Source: Comamonadaceae bacterium PBBC1 (GTDB lineage Bacteria; Pseudomonadota; Gammaproteobacteria; Burkholderiales; Burkholderiaceae_C). From it: a stretch of 64,000 nt of DNA. Below, piece by piece: positions 51,901 through 60,355 of the stretch (the first letter of the stretch is position 1; each line of letters opens with the position of its first letter). A program made the translations under genes and the position numbers. The notes under the pieces are model-generated. The model made no database searches, was not told the DNA's origin, and worked only from the letters and a program-made list of their open reading frames with translations. The stretch spans positions 124,001-188,000 of the forward strand of contig NKIP01000004.1 in the NCBI GenBank assembly GCA_002256145.1. The letters are read 5' to 3'.

Positions 51901-53829
51901 ATGTCAGGGGTTTCCTGTCTCTATCGCCGATCAAGTGGCATTTACGCTGTTCGGATTGTCATACCTCGTCGGCTACGCGCTCTAGTCGGCAAGGGCGAGG
52001 TGCACGCGTCCACGGGACTGCATGACCTAGGCGCGGCTAAACTGACCGCTCTGAAAATCCAAACCCAATGGCGGGAAAAATTGATGGCCTTAGACATTCA
52101 ACGGTTAGCCTCCGCTGGGGCGCTGCTTAACGGTGAGGGACTGATTTCGATCCCCGAGGCTGCTGGGGCCATGGGCATGTCCGTTAACACGTTACTTTCC
52201 GAGCTCCGGAATGCAGGTGCCGAGCTTTTCACTCAAGCAAAACACTGGCAAGGCTGGAGCATCGCCGATCTTTGGGATGTCGAGCGAGACTACGACGGCA
52301 CGTTTGTTTTGAATGATGTCGAGCGCAGGGGTACACAACAGAGCATTTCGAGCACTGTTCGAGCGTTTAATGCACCCGTGACCATTTCCGCTCTGATGAC
52401 CGCAGGCGTCGCAACCGAGTCAGTTTTTCGCCTCTCTGGGCATGGGGGCTTTTGGCACGCGTCTGAAGTCCACATCCCACTTGCGGCCTGGATGACCTCA
52501 AAACCTACTTTGGAGCGCATTCGCAGCAGCCTAGCTGGTACCCTACCACCCGAGGCGAAAAAAGCCACCGGCAGCACGCCTACAGATCTTCCCGCCGGTG
52601 TCATGGCATCGGATGTAATCACCATCAAGCATGGACGAAAAAGATTCTCAGAACTTTTTGAACTTTGCAAGAAACACCGAAGCTGGGGCCTAGATCAACA
52701 ACGACGAATGATGACCGAAGCAGGGTTGTTTATCGAACTTATGGGTGATCCAGAATTGGGCAGCATCGAGGTTGAAACCATTTATGAATTTGCAAACCGT
52801 CTGGGTAAGCTGCCTAAAGACATCTATCAAAGTCGCCGAAAGTATGGGGTCTCATCACTGACCGACTTGATGCCAATTGCCGAGCGTGACAGCTTGGAGC
52901 TGAAAAACGAAAGAACCGTCAATGGCCATGTCAGCAAGATAGCGGAAATCCTAAACTACGCCAAAAACAAGGGCATGATGCATGCCAATCCCGCAAGTGG
53001 TTACAAGCGAGGTTTTGGAGCATCCAAAACGGGTCGAGCACAAGATGCCCGCGAAGCATTCACCTCAACGGAGCTTCAACTAATTTTCGGTCAACAGTGG
53101 TTTGCCTCTGGCACCGGGGAATTTTCCGCCAGTGGTCTCACGCATTGGCGGCCACACTACTACTGGCTCCCATTGCTTGCGCTCACTACGGGTGGACGGT
53201 TAAACGAACTCGCGCAAATGTACCTCAATGATGTACGCCAGAGTGAGGATGGAACTTGGTATCTAGATTTCAATCTAGACGGCGCTGACAAGCTCGATGC
53301 CGATGATCCCGACTTGGGACATGACAAGTCACTGAAGACCGTCAACGCTATTCGTGTAGTCCCACTCCATACGATACTTGTTAAGGCCGGACTACCTGCG
53401 TACGCGTCCGCTTTGCGCGAAGCTGGGTATGACCGACTATTCCCCGAACTGAAACGAGACGCGGTCAAGGGCTACGGCAAACCGGCAGGTTCTTGGTTCA
53501 ACGAGCGTTTTTTAGGCAAGCGGCTTGGCATAGAACGCAACGGGAAGAAGACCTTCCATAGCTTTCGCCATAACTTCGTGACAGCACTGGAGCGATTGAA
53601 CCAACCTGAACGAGTCATGACCCAGTTGGCAGGTCACGAACGAGGAAAAACTCAGAACGGCACAAGGTACGCAAAAGATCGAGACGCGGGAGAGCTGAAG
53701 GGAATCATTGATCGGCTGATCTACCCGTGCCTTGCTGGACTGGGGGCCTTCGATTCAAAAGCTGGATTGAAAGCGATCAAAGCCGCTATGAGACGCAAGA
53801 GCGTCCGGCCCACACACACAACCCGTTGA
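51901..53829 (+). CDS. Tyrosine-type integrase of the island (642 aa)
   Basis: The N-terminus (SCLYRRSSGIYAVRIVIPRRLRALVG) is the common start of phage-type integrases that bind arm sites. The catalytic C-terminal part has the Arg in TTGGRLNELAQMYL, His-x-x-Arg in FHSFRHNFVTAL, QLAGHERGKTQNGTRYAKD with a late His and the candidate Tyr nucleophile. At 642 residues it is longer than most; residues 70-200 hold an extra helix-turn-helix-like part (SIPEAAGAMGMSVNTLLSELRNAGAELF). It begins 84 bp after tRNA-Gly and should catalyse insertion and excision at the 27 bp repeats. Confidence 0.9.
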   Translation: MSGVSCLYRRSSGIYAVRIVIPRRLRALVGKGEVHASTGLHDLGAAKLTALKIQTQWREKLMALDIQRLASAGALLNGEGLISIPEAAGAMGMSVNTLLSELRNAGAELFTQAKHWQGWSIADLWDVERDYDGTFVLNDVERRGTQQSISSTVRAFNAPVTISALMTAGVATESVFRLSGHGGFWHASEVHIPLAAWMTSKPTLERIRSSLAGTLPPEAKKATGSTPTDLPAGVMASDVITIKHGRKRFSELFELCKKHRSWGLDQQRRMMTEAGLFIELMGDPELGSIEVETIYEFANRLGKLPKDIYQSRRKYGVSSLTDLMPIAERDSLELKNERTVNGHVSKIAEILNYAKNKGMMHANPASGYKRGFGASKTGRAQDAREAFTSTELQLIFGQQWFASGTGEFSASGLTHWRPHYYWLPLLALTTGGRLNELAQMYLNDVRQSEDGTWYLDFNLDGADKLDADDPDLGHDKSLKTVNAIRVVPLHTILVKAGLPAYASALREAGYDRLFPELKRDAVKGYGKPAGSWFNERFLGKRLGIERNGKKTFHSFRHNFVTALERLNQPERVMTQLAGHERGKTQNGTRYAKDRDAGELKGIIDRLIYPCLAGLGAFDSKAGLKAIKAAMRRKSVRPTHTTR

Positions 53830-53844
53830 CCTGCGCCAGCAGAA

Positions 53845-54240
53845 TCACACCTTTGGAGCGCCACAGCTCCAGCATGTGTTCTTCGCGGTCTCAGTTGTCT
53901 CGTTGCACTTGCCGCAGACCCAATAAGTCTTTTCAGATTGTGCAAAAGTAGAAGGTGATTTTGTTGAAGATGATTTTTTACTACTGAAGATAAGCGCAAG
54001 TCCTAAAAATACTGTGACTGCCGCAGCCCAACCGAACCCAAACACTCTTTGGGCATCAGTGGCTCTTTCGGCTTTCATTTCTATGTACTCTCTGGTGCGA
54101 TAACCCGCCATAGTTGCATCAGAGATGACTTTGAAATCATCCCAACGATTGATGTAAGGGATCATGGCGTGATATGCCGCTACAACACCGAGACTGCCCC
54201 CCAAAATAATCAACATCCAACCAAACTTCTTGAAATCCAT
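53845..54240 (-). CDS. Two-span membrane protein with C-terminal zinc ribbon (131 aa)
   Basis: Membrane segments lie at about residues 7-25 (GWMLIILGGSLGVVAAYHAMI) and 70-90 (FGFGWAAAVTVFLGLALIF). The end reads YWVCGKCNETTETAKNTCWSCGAPKV, a zinc ribbon with CxxC twice. AGGAGTGCAT before ATG 54240 fixes the start. Convergent with the integrase gene. No known family; it may sense or signal at the membrane. Confidence 0.65.
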   Translation of the reverse strand: MDFKKFGWMLIILGGSLGVVAAYHAMIPYINRWDDFKVISDATMAGYRTREYIEMKAERATDAQRVFGFGWAAAVTVFLGLALIFSSKKSSSTKSPSTFAQSEKTYWVCGKCNETTETAKNTCWSCGAPKV

Positions 54241-54369
54241 ATGCACTCCTAAAAACAGGTTATTCGAGTAAACGTTTCGTTTATAAAATCAATTTTTAGT
54301 TCGAGCCGGCCGGCATCTTCGGGTTCAGCTACTTTGTCGCCAACATCGAACCAAGCCGAATAGGCTTGC

Positions 54370-54726
54370 TTAATCGCAATTGAACATTGCTGGGGCGTTC
54401 CCCGAAATGGTTGTGGTGCAGGTCACCACAGTGCCATTGGGCATTGTGTATTGATCCACACGCACCCCGTTCCGATTGCTCATCCTGTGCTTTACAGAAC
54501 GGCGTTCTAGGTCGGCTCTTTTTGAGCTAGTTGCCTCGCGAATGGCTTTGTCGGCCTCTTCTCCTTGCTCACGGCCTCTTTTGGCGCTTTCTTCCCAATA
54601 ACGTTGCCGTTCAGCGGACTCTTTGTATCGCTGCTCTCTTTCAGCTTTGACCTCGGAAGACTCGCTGCAACCACCGATCTTGCCTAGAACCCAGAACACT
54701 ATAAAAAACACAATAACAATATGCAT
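54370..54726 (-). CDS. Membrane-anchored or lipoprotein-like protein (118 aa)
   Basis: A hydrophobic start (MHIVIVFFIVFWVLGKIGGC) is followed by a highly charged helix (EVKAEREQRYKESAERQRYWEESAKRGREQGEEADKAIREA) and a small C-terminal part (QYTMPNGTVVTCTTTISGNAPAMFNCD) with two Cys. The Cys20 after the hydrophobic stretch might be a lipobox, although GKIGGC is atypical. AAAGGGG precedes ATG 54726. Function unknown. Confidence 0.55.
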   Translation of the reverse strand: MHIVIVFFIVFWVLGKIGGCSESSEVKAEREQRYKESAERQRYWEESAKRGREQGEEADKAIREATSSKRADLERRSVKHRMSNRNGVRVDQYTMPNGTVVTCTTTISGNAPAMFNCD

Positions 54727-54919
54727 CTCCACCCCTTTGAGTGCTTTTCAATTACCTTTGAATTCAACCAAAATCGTTGAGCTCCGAGCATCCACACTGA
54801 CACAGACCAGTTCATTTGCTCTCGGTGAAATTATGTTTGGTTTGTTGAATTTTGACACACTTAGAGGGTGTCCATTTGAAGCGTGGACGAAGAGATGCCG
54901 GTGTAGGACATTCGTCCAC

Positions 54920-55417
54920 ATGTCAAAGCATCCACTCGCGGTCAAATTCGGGCTCCGTGTCTTGGAGTTGAGGCAAGCGATCGGCTTGTCCCAAGAGGCA
55001 TTTGCTTTGCGTTCTGGTATCGCTAGAAGCTATATGTCACGTATAGAGTGCGGGAGAGCCGAGCCCAAGTTTGAAGTTTTGGAGAAGCTCTCCAGTGCCC
55101 TTGGCGTACCTGTCAGCAGCCTATATGAAGCGCCTTCAAGCATGGGCGCGAAGAAACCCCTTGTCACCGTGCCGTTTGACAAGTCGGGCGCCTGTTTCAA
55201 CCCGAGTCTTCGGCAAGTGACAACAGGTGAGTTTGCAGTTGGCCCCAAGTCGGCGCGGCGAAAATTCAAGACCTTCACGCAAGCGCTTTCTTACCTTCGA
55301 ACCATGGAACCCAAAGCCCAGTGGCCGAGACCTAACGAGAACGGCAGCGAAGGCGTCGTTTCTGCGGTTTCATGGGGGCCTTTGCCTGACGAGTTCATGG
55401 CCTTGTTGGTTGATTGA
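54920..55417 (+). CDS. XRE-family helix-turn-helix regulator (165 aa)
   Basis: Residues 8-72 are a Cro/CI-type helix-turn-helix (LRVLELRQAIGLSQEAFALRSGIARSYMSRIECGRAEPKFEVLEKLSSALGVPVSSLY). The C-terminal part (residues 75-165) is not recognised and lacks a LexA-type protease motif. It is divergent from the 118-residue membrane protein gene and may control that gene and its own. ATG 54920 is the first start inside the domain frame. Confidence 0.8.
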   Translation: MSKHPLAVKFGLRVLELRQAIGLSQEAFALRSGIARSYMSRIECGRAEPKFEVLEKLSSALGVPVSSLYEAPSSMGAKKPLVTVPFDKSGACFNPSLRQVTTGEFAVGPKSARRKFKTFTQALSYLRTMEPKAQWPRPNENGSEGVVSAVSWGPLPDEFMALLVD

Positions 55418-56307
55418 ACGTGGTGTCGGTCTTCTTTGGACGTGACTAGGGCATTTGTTTTTGAGTGTTGCTGAACCGAAGGTTCTGCAACTACTCTCTT
55501 CCCTTCATCGGAATTGAAGTCAAGGCTCCCCCAAGGCAGGTCAGCAATGACACGCCTCGGGCTTGGAGCCAAGACCCTCAACACCCCTTGACCTGCCATT
55601 GGCAGTCAAACATCGTGTATCGAATGGGCCGCAAACGGTTTTCAGCCTCGTTGCGTTTTTTTTTGTTACCTGGCCACGGCGCAGACTTCGAGGTAGGCGT
55701 ACCTCCAACTCTAGGGCTCTGCGAGCCGTAAAGCTCCCCACCCTGTCGCCACGAGTTACCAGCTTGCGACATCTCGTTCCTGACTGGTGCGCCGCGGGGG
55801 TCCCGCCTCTTCCCAGCCGGTGATGGCAAGCATCACTTCGAACGAAGCCACCACTTTAATTCCGAGAAATCAAATTGTCAATCCTGACAAAAGTATTTAC
55901 ATTTTTGTACTAGCTATGGACATATAAGGATTGATGAAAGTGGCTCAAAAAATGATGAATGTATTACGTTCGGGTCACTCAATGGTTTCTAGGACTTCCA
56001 CTTTTCTTCATCACTCGGAATTGATTGCTCCTCATCGTCAGGTTTTGTGCGGGGACTGAAAACCGTCTTTTCTCTAATACTTTGACTATGCTTTCCTTAT
56101 AGTCCGCGCGATGACTCGTTTTGCTACAACCCGCATGCTGCATGGGTTTCAGGGCACATACACCCAAAACCAACGCCCTGCGGGTTTTTGCATCAAATCC
56201 GTGTCCGAAACAACAACACCCTTGGCTTCCGCATGGGCCCTTCCTACAGTCTAGAGGCACACAGGACCAACGTCCAAGCGTTTGGACAAACCAGCAGGAA
56301 GACCATC
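55418..56307. other. Long non-coding stretch in the island
   Basis: About 890 bp between the XRE and serine recombinase genes. Short frames occur on both strands but none has a ribosome binding site, a domain or sensible composition. The part near 55650-55830 is GC-richer than the AT-rich parts on both sides, suggesting a junction of different fragments. I see no tRNA or obvious structured RNA. Confidence 0.5.
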
Positions 56308-56982
56308 ATGACCATCACAACACAACAGTTCGTCACCTACTACCGAGTTAGCACCCAGCGCCAGGGGGCTTCAGGTCTCGGGCTTGATGCCCAGCGTCAG
56401 ACGGTTGCCCAATACCTCTCAGGAGCCCATAGAGCGACCATAGGGGAGTTTTTGGAGATCGAGACTGGCAAAGGTGCTGACCCACTGTCAAAGCGCCCAC
56501 AGCTGCGTTTGGCGCTTGAGATGTGCAAGAAGACCGGGGCCACTTTGCTTATTGCCCGACTGGATAGACTTTCCCGCTCTGTGAACTTCGTTTCAGGGCT
56601 CATGGAAAGCAAGGTCAGCTTCGTGGCGTGTGACCTTCCCGAAGCGAATCAACTCACGATCCACATAATGGCGGCGTTTGCAGAGCACGAGGCTCGACGT
56701 ATCAGCGAACGCACACGGGACGCCCTAACTGCGGCGAAAGCTCGTGGGGTTGTGCTGGGAGCTACCGGCCCCGCAAACCTTAAGTCCTGCAACGACCAGC
56801 GCCAGCAACGGTCTCAAGCGTTTCGAGAGCGGTTGCTCCCCGTTCTGGATGGCATGTCGGCGCAGGGCCTGACTAGGCGGGCGATGGTCGAACGGTTGAA
56901 CGAACTTGGCATCAAAGCCCCTATGGGCGGGACATGGTCATTGGGGCAGGTGCAGCGGGCAATAAATACTGTTGAGCTTTAA
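56308..56982 (+). CDS. Serine recombinase/resolvase (224 aa)
   Basis: The N-terminal catalytic domain starts FVTYYRVSTQRQGASGLGLDAQR, with Ser in the YRVST motif as nucleophile, then LLIARLDRLSRSVNF with the conserved Arg pair and AAFAEHEARRISERTRDALTAAKARGV. The C-terminal part (LTRRAMVERLNELGIKAPMGGTWSLGQVQRAI) is a helix-turn-helix of the recombinase type. GGAAG precedes ATG 56308. It is a resolvase-size protein that could invert or delete segments of the island. Confidence 0.88.
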   Translation: MTITTQQFVTYYRVSTQRQGASGLGLDAQRQTVAQYLSGAHRATIGEFLEIETGKGADPLSKRPQLRLALEMCKKTGATLLIARLDRLSRSVNFVSGLMESKVSFVACDLPEANQLTIHIMAAFAEHEARRISERTRDALTAAKARGVVLGATGPANLKSCNDQRQQRSQAFRERLLPVLDGMSAQGLTRRAMVERLNELGIKAPMGGTWSLGQVQRAINTVEL

Positions 56983-57004
56983 GGAGAAAATTTGAATGGG
57001 GAAA

Positions 57005-58213
57005 TTAGCCTCGAGAAAATCCATAAAGCTTTTCATTTTGATCCACAAAATAATCATGAACAAATGAAATTACATCAATCCTATCCTCGTATATTATATG
57101 CAGTTGATTGCTGTAATGCTCAGAGCGGGGAAATATTCGCCAATGCACAGCCTCGCCAGGAAAACTATCGACAACTGAATCACTGCGAATAACGGTTATG
57201 CGGTCATCAAACTCCAGGACTGTGCCAAATGGAGCAGTCCCCGTAGACACAATACCTTTGGAATTGAAACTCATTTTCTCAGTCGATCTTTTTTTATACA
57301 ACTGAACAGGCTTCTGGTTTTTCTGTGATTTTTTGTGGTTCAACGCATCGGGGGAATAGTCAACAACAGTTAGACCGTCGTCCGAAATTTTGTATATCTT
57401 TTCCCTACTTCCCCAAGTTATTCCGGATTTATTTACAGCAAGTGGGTCATCAAAAAACATCTCAGATGATTCAACGATTCTATCGAAACTTCTGGATAAA
57501 AATTTCGAATGAGGGTCACGGTCTTTTTTAAAACTTGCTAAGAATGCACTGTCAGTCGTCCAACCCATGACACTTTGAAAAGCCCAATCGCAGGCGCTGC
57601 ATGCACGTTTGGCGAGAATCTTCTCTTGACCCAGCACATCTTCGCTATCTTTGTCGAAATTGAACTCAAAAAGACCATCGTTTCCTACCGCCGCAGCGAT
57701 TGCGGTAAAGCGATCTGATGCCTTAATTTGGAAGAATCTGGCATCATGGTGCTTCTGAGCCGTAGCTCTAAAATGGCGCCCCTCGTTGCCCGCCGTACCC
57801 TGAGAAGAGTAAAGACCTTCATCGCCGCCTGCGAATATATGATGATAATATATATCAGTATCTATTGGCAAAAAATCAAATGGACTGTTGCCAGATTTCA
57901 CGTGCGCGCCTATAGTTTCAAGACTCTCACTCATTTCCAACTTAGATAACTCTGCCAATTGCTTTTTTATTGGCCCTTCAATTGATGGATCACGGAGTAT
58001 TTTTTTTACTTTCGGATTGTAGAATAAATCACTATCAGAAAAAGCAACTCGTATAGCGGTTTGAATGTTCTGATTATTCTGGGCTACAGAATCAATTAGA
58101 GCACTCCAATCTACACGATGCAGTGCACATTTTTCATCAAAGAGATAAAGAATGCCAGAATAAATCTGCGAATCCCAATACTCGCCGGCCAAACTAAATT
58201 TTACAGACTGCAT
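57005..58213 (-). CDS. Unrecognised protein in island gene pair (402 aa)
   Basis: No family recognised. The middle has many aromatic and Asp/Gly turns (IAAAVGNDGLFEFNFDKDSEDV, ITWGSREKIYKISDDGLTVVDYS, GTVLEFDDRITVIRSDSVVDSF), a pattern of repeated beta strands compatible with a propeller. One CxxC occurs in KRACSACDWAF, preceding a mid-protein helix. It overlaps the 129-residue gene upstream by 13 bp, so the two are surely co-expressed. The AT-rich base use suggests foreign origin. It sits in the cargo position of the island, where defence or competition genes are common. Confidence 0.65.
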   Translation of the reverse strand: MQSVKFSLAGEYWDSQIYSGILYLFDEKCALHRVDWSALIDSVAQNNQNIQTAIRVAFSDSDLFYNPKVKKILRDPSIEGPIKKQLAELSKLEMSESLETIGAHVKSGNSPFDFLPIDTDIYYHHIFAGGDEGLYSSQGTAGNEGRHFRATAQKHHDARFFQIKASDRFTAIAAAVGNDGLFEFNFDKDSEDVLGQEKILAKRACSACDWAFQSVMGWTTDSAFLASFKKDRDPHSKFLSRSFDRIVESSEMFFDDPLAVNKSGITWGSREKIYKISDDGLTVVDYSPDALNHKKSQKNQKPVQLYKKRSTEKMSFNSKGIVSTGTAPFGTVLEFDDRITVIRSDSVVDSFPGEAVHWRIFPRSEHYSNQLHIIYEDRIDVISFVHDYFVDQNEKLYGFSRG

Positions 58214-58590
58214 TTTTTACCTCGATGAATTTTGCTTAGACTTGCACGCTTTATAAAATTAGAGTCGTGCCACATCTGCAAAATATCCAATGGAGGCTTG
58301 TCATATGGAGATAACCAAGTCGCGACAGGATATCCATGCCAATTGCCATTTGCATCGGAAACAAATTTTGCGATGTGAAGAGGGTCTGTATTTGGAAGTG
58401 GCGAAACGCCGATCACATCTGGTTGGAGATTGTTTATGTAAATCCCCCAATAATTATTATTCACATTTGTCCAACTCATTTTCTTCGCGGTTTGGTAGCA
58501 GGAAATCTCTTCTACAACTGATATTTGCCATTGAGATTTCTGATATGCGAAAGCAACGCTTCTGTGCTGCCCGTTGGGAGTGTATTTCAT
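58201..58590 (-). CDS. Unrecognised partner protein in island gene pair (129 aa)
   Basis: A small protein with many aromatics (WTNVNNNYWGIYINNLQPDVIGVSPLPNTDPLHIAKFVSDANGNWHGYP, then WLSPYDKPPLDILQMWHDSNFI) and a basic C-terminus (RASLSKIHRGKKCSL). No family recognised and no signal peptide. Its ORF runs 13 bp into the following 402-residue gene. The ATG at 58590 is the only plausible start. Confidence 0.6.
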   Translation of the reverse strand: MKYTPNGQHRSVAFAYQKSQWQISVVEEISCYQTAKKMSWTNVNNNYWGIYINNLQPDVIGVSPLPNTDPLHIAKFVSDANGNWHGYPVATWLSPYDKPPLDILQMWHDSNFIKRASLSKIHRGKKCSL

Positions 58591-58839
58591 GGTGTTACTA
58601 AAAATAATCTAATGCAGTTTGATTTGGCATCCTTACTGGAAGCTTATAAATACTACTCCTGTCTGCTCTTCCTTGTTGTGAAGTACAACGTCAGTCACAA
58701 AGACGTGTTCGAGTACGTTCACCTGAACGATACACCGAGAAGATGCAGCGAACCATTGTGGCTTGTTCTTGATGTGCCAGCCGATACTGCCATCCGGGCC
58801 TGTGTGGAACGAGATGCTGCAATCTGCATTTTGACGAAC

Positions 58840-59196
58840 TTATGCATTGCCCTGAGTCAACATATGAGCGTCAGCACCTGCCGTGATCGCTGTCTTGTCC
58901 GTTCGAAGGGTGCTGTTATTGCCAACAACGGCTCCACCAACCTGGCTGCCAAACGCCAAAGCTGTAGGGGCGTAAAGGTACGAGCCTTGAATCGTGATGA
59001 ACCCATGCTGAGCTACGGCTTCAATCACCGTTGATGCCTTCATGGTGACACCGTGAGGGCGAATTTGATTTTCGATTTGTTGTTCTAAGTGCTCCCGGTC
59101 TGCGGGTGCCATGACAGTCAATTTCAGCAGGTCGTAAATCGCGTTTGTGGCCAGGCCAACCCCAAGCTGGCCAAGAAGATCAAACAATGGGTCCAT
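58840..59196 (-). CDS. Unrecognised protein preceded by octanucleotide repeats (118 aa)
   Basis: The protein from ATG 59196 starts with a hydrophobic segment (MDPLFDLLGQLGVGLATNAIYDLLKLTV), followed by a helix (DREHLEQQIENQI) and a beta-rich Gly/Thr tail (IQGSYLYAPTALAFGSQVGGAVVGNNSTLRTDKTAITAG). The frame extends upstream through four copies of an 8 bp repeat to a TTG at 59235, so the true start is unsure. A plus-strand frame over the same DNA looks like a shadow. It is the last gene of the island before attR. Confidence 0.5.
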   Translation of the reverse strand: MDPLFDLLGQLGVGLATNAIYDLLKLTVMAPADREHLEQQIENQIRPHGVTMKASTVIEAVAQHGFITIQGSYLYAPTALAFGSQVGGAVVGNNSTLRTDKTAITAGADAHMLTQGNA

Positions 59197-59200
59197 GATC

Positions 59201-59232
59201 CGATGCTCCGATGCTCCGATGCTCCGATGCTC
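59201..59232. repeat. Tandem octanucleotide CGATGCTC, four copies
   Basis: CGATGCTC is repeated four times without error at 59201-59208, 59209-59216, 59217-59224 and 59225-59232, directly upstream of a minus-strand start codon. On that strand each unit (GAGCATCG) carries a GGAG when joined to its neighbour. Eight is not a multiple of three, so a change in copy number would shift the frame of any start upstream of the repeats. Confidence 0.85.
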
Positions 59233-59437
59233 CAAATTAATATATATTTAAGTATTAATTGGTGCATAACAGCCAAAAAGATCGCAAGCCTTTCAGGCAA
59301 GACGCATATCTTTTGAGCCTGCCGCTGACCAAAACAACAGTAGACTACTACAATGGCTTGTTACATCGCTCACTGCTGTAGCAGCTCCCCCGCTCGTTTC
59401 TTCTTTATTTTCAACCACTTACAGGGGGTTGGCGAAT

Positions 59438-59464
59438 AGGGTTCGATTCCCTTCGCCCGCTCCA
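59438..59464 (+). repeat. attR: duplicated tRNA-Gly 3' end
   Basis: A perfect 27 bp copy of tRNA-Gly positions 48-74 without the rest of the tRNA. It marks the right end of the integrative element. The hairpin at 59484-59505 downstream was probably the original tRNA terminator. Confidence 0.88.
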
Positions 59465-59483
59465 AATTTCAAGCCAAGTTAAA

Positions 59484-59505
59484 GAAGGCCCCGCAAGGGG
59501 CCTTC
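59484..59505 (+). terminator. Hairpin after attR (former tRNA-Gly terminator)
   Basis: GAAGGCCCC (59484-59492), GCAA loop and GGGGCCTTC (59497-59505) form a perfect 9 bp stem. In the chromosome before insertion this would lie about 20 bp after tRNA-Gly, the expected place for its terminator. Only a weak T-rich stretch follows. Confidence 0.6.
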
Positions 59506-59523
59506 GGCATTTGTACCTGCCCC

Positions 59524-60351
59524 ATGAACATCACCGTCAACGAAGCACTCAAAGCCTACATCGACCCGCTCACGCCCGACGAGCACGCGGCGCTGGAACG
59601 CAGCATCCTGGCCGAAGGCTGCCGCGACGCGCTGGTGCTGTGGGGCGATGTGCTGGTGGACGGACACAACCGCTATGGCATTTGCCAAAAGCATGGCCTG
59701 CCCTTTCAGACGGTACAAAACACGCGCTTTCAATCCACGGAAGATGTGCAGCTGTGGATGATCGACCAGCACTTGGGGCGGCGCAGCGTGTCGGATTTTC
59801 AGCGCGGCGTGCTGGCTTTGCGCAAGCGCGAAATTTTGGCCGAGCGGCGTGCTCAAACCATCGCGGCCACGGCCAACGCGGTCGCCACCCCGCCTGAAAA
59901 CGTGTCGCACGACACGCCTGAAGACACCCCGGTTCAGACACTCAACCCACTCAAAAGCCGGGCCGACATCGCCAAGGCCGCCCGACTGAGCAACACCCAG
60001 GTGCTGCAGATCGAAAAAATTCACAAACAAGCGGCCCCCGAATTGGTGGCCGCCATCAAGGCCGGTGACATTTCGATCAATGCCGCCGCCGCTGTGGCCA
60101 GTTTGCCCGCCGATGAGCAAAAAACAGCGGCTCTGGGGGGCAAGGAGGAGCTCAAACAAGCGGCCAAACGGGTGCGTGAAGTCCATCGCAAACCGGCCAA
60201 AGAGGACAGCGCATTGTCCGAGATGGATTCGCCCACCAAGCTGCAAGAACTGCAAGAGCGCGTGGCCGCCCTGACGGCAGAAAACCAAAGCCTGCGTGCC
60301 CAAATTGCACAATTGCAGGCTCAAGCCCTGCACACAGACGCATCGAGCTGA
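59524..60351 (+). CDS. ParB-like nuclease-domain protein (275 aa)
   Basis: The N-terminal 60 residues (AYIDPLTPDEHAALERSILAEGCRDALVLWGDVLVDGHNRYGICQKHG) are a ParB/Srx N-terminal domain with the (D)GHNRY motif. Then LGRRSVSDFQRGVLALRKREIL and DIAKAARLSNTQVLQIEKIHKQA resemble the ParB helix-turn-helix, and the C-terminus is a coiled coil (KLQELQERVAALTAENQSLRAQIAQLQAQ). It is probably DNA-binding. No ParA gene adjoins it, so a partition role is not shown. It lies outside the island, 60 bp beyond attR. Confidence 0.75.
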   Translation: MNITVNEALKAYIDPLTPDEHAALERSILAEGCRDALVLWGDVLVDGHNRYGICQKHGLPFQTVQNTRFQSTEDVQLWMIDQHLGRRSVSDFQRGVLALRKREILAERRAQTIAATANAVATPPENVSHDTPEDTPVQTLNPLKSRADIAKAARLSNTQVLQIEKIHKQAAPELVAAIKAGDISINAAAAVASLPADEQKTAALGGKEELKQAAKRVREVHRKPAKEDSALSEMDSPTKLQELQERVAALTAENQSLRAQIAQLQAQALHTDASS

Positions 60352-60355
60352 AACT

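Larger units (their letters stand above)
51791..59464. mobile_element. Integrative element in tRNA-Gly(CCC), about 7.7 kb
   Basis: The segment is bounded by a perfect 27 bp direct repeat (51791-51817 and 59438-59464), which is the T-arm and acceptor end of tRNA-Gly. A tyrosine integrase is the first gene inside. The interior is a patchwork of genes unlike the chromosome around it (small membrane proteins, XRE regulator, serine recombinase, unknown gene pair). No replication, conjugation or phage structural genes are seen, so it is a small island or satellite that depends on its integrase for movement. Confidence 0.88.

Noticed and set aside
55465-55829. Short frames in the island gap, and a possible structured RNA such as a retron ncRNA
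   Set aside because: The frames overlap on both strands without start signals, and no reverse transcriptase gene is present in the window.
58525-59034. A plus-strand frame of 169 codons between the island gene pair and the repeats
   Set aside because: No ribosome binding site and no domain; it overlaps the start of one minus-strand gene and most of another.
59524-60351. A plasmid or chromosome partition locus
   Set aside because: The protein is ParB-like, but no ParA gene or parS-like repeats were seen, so no partition role is claimed.
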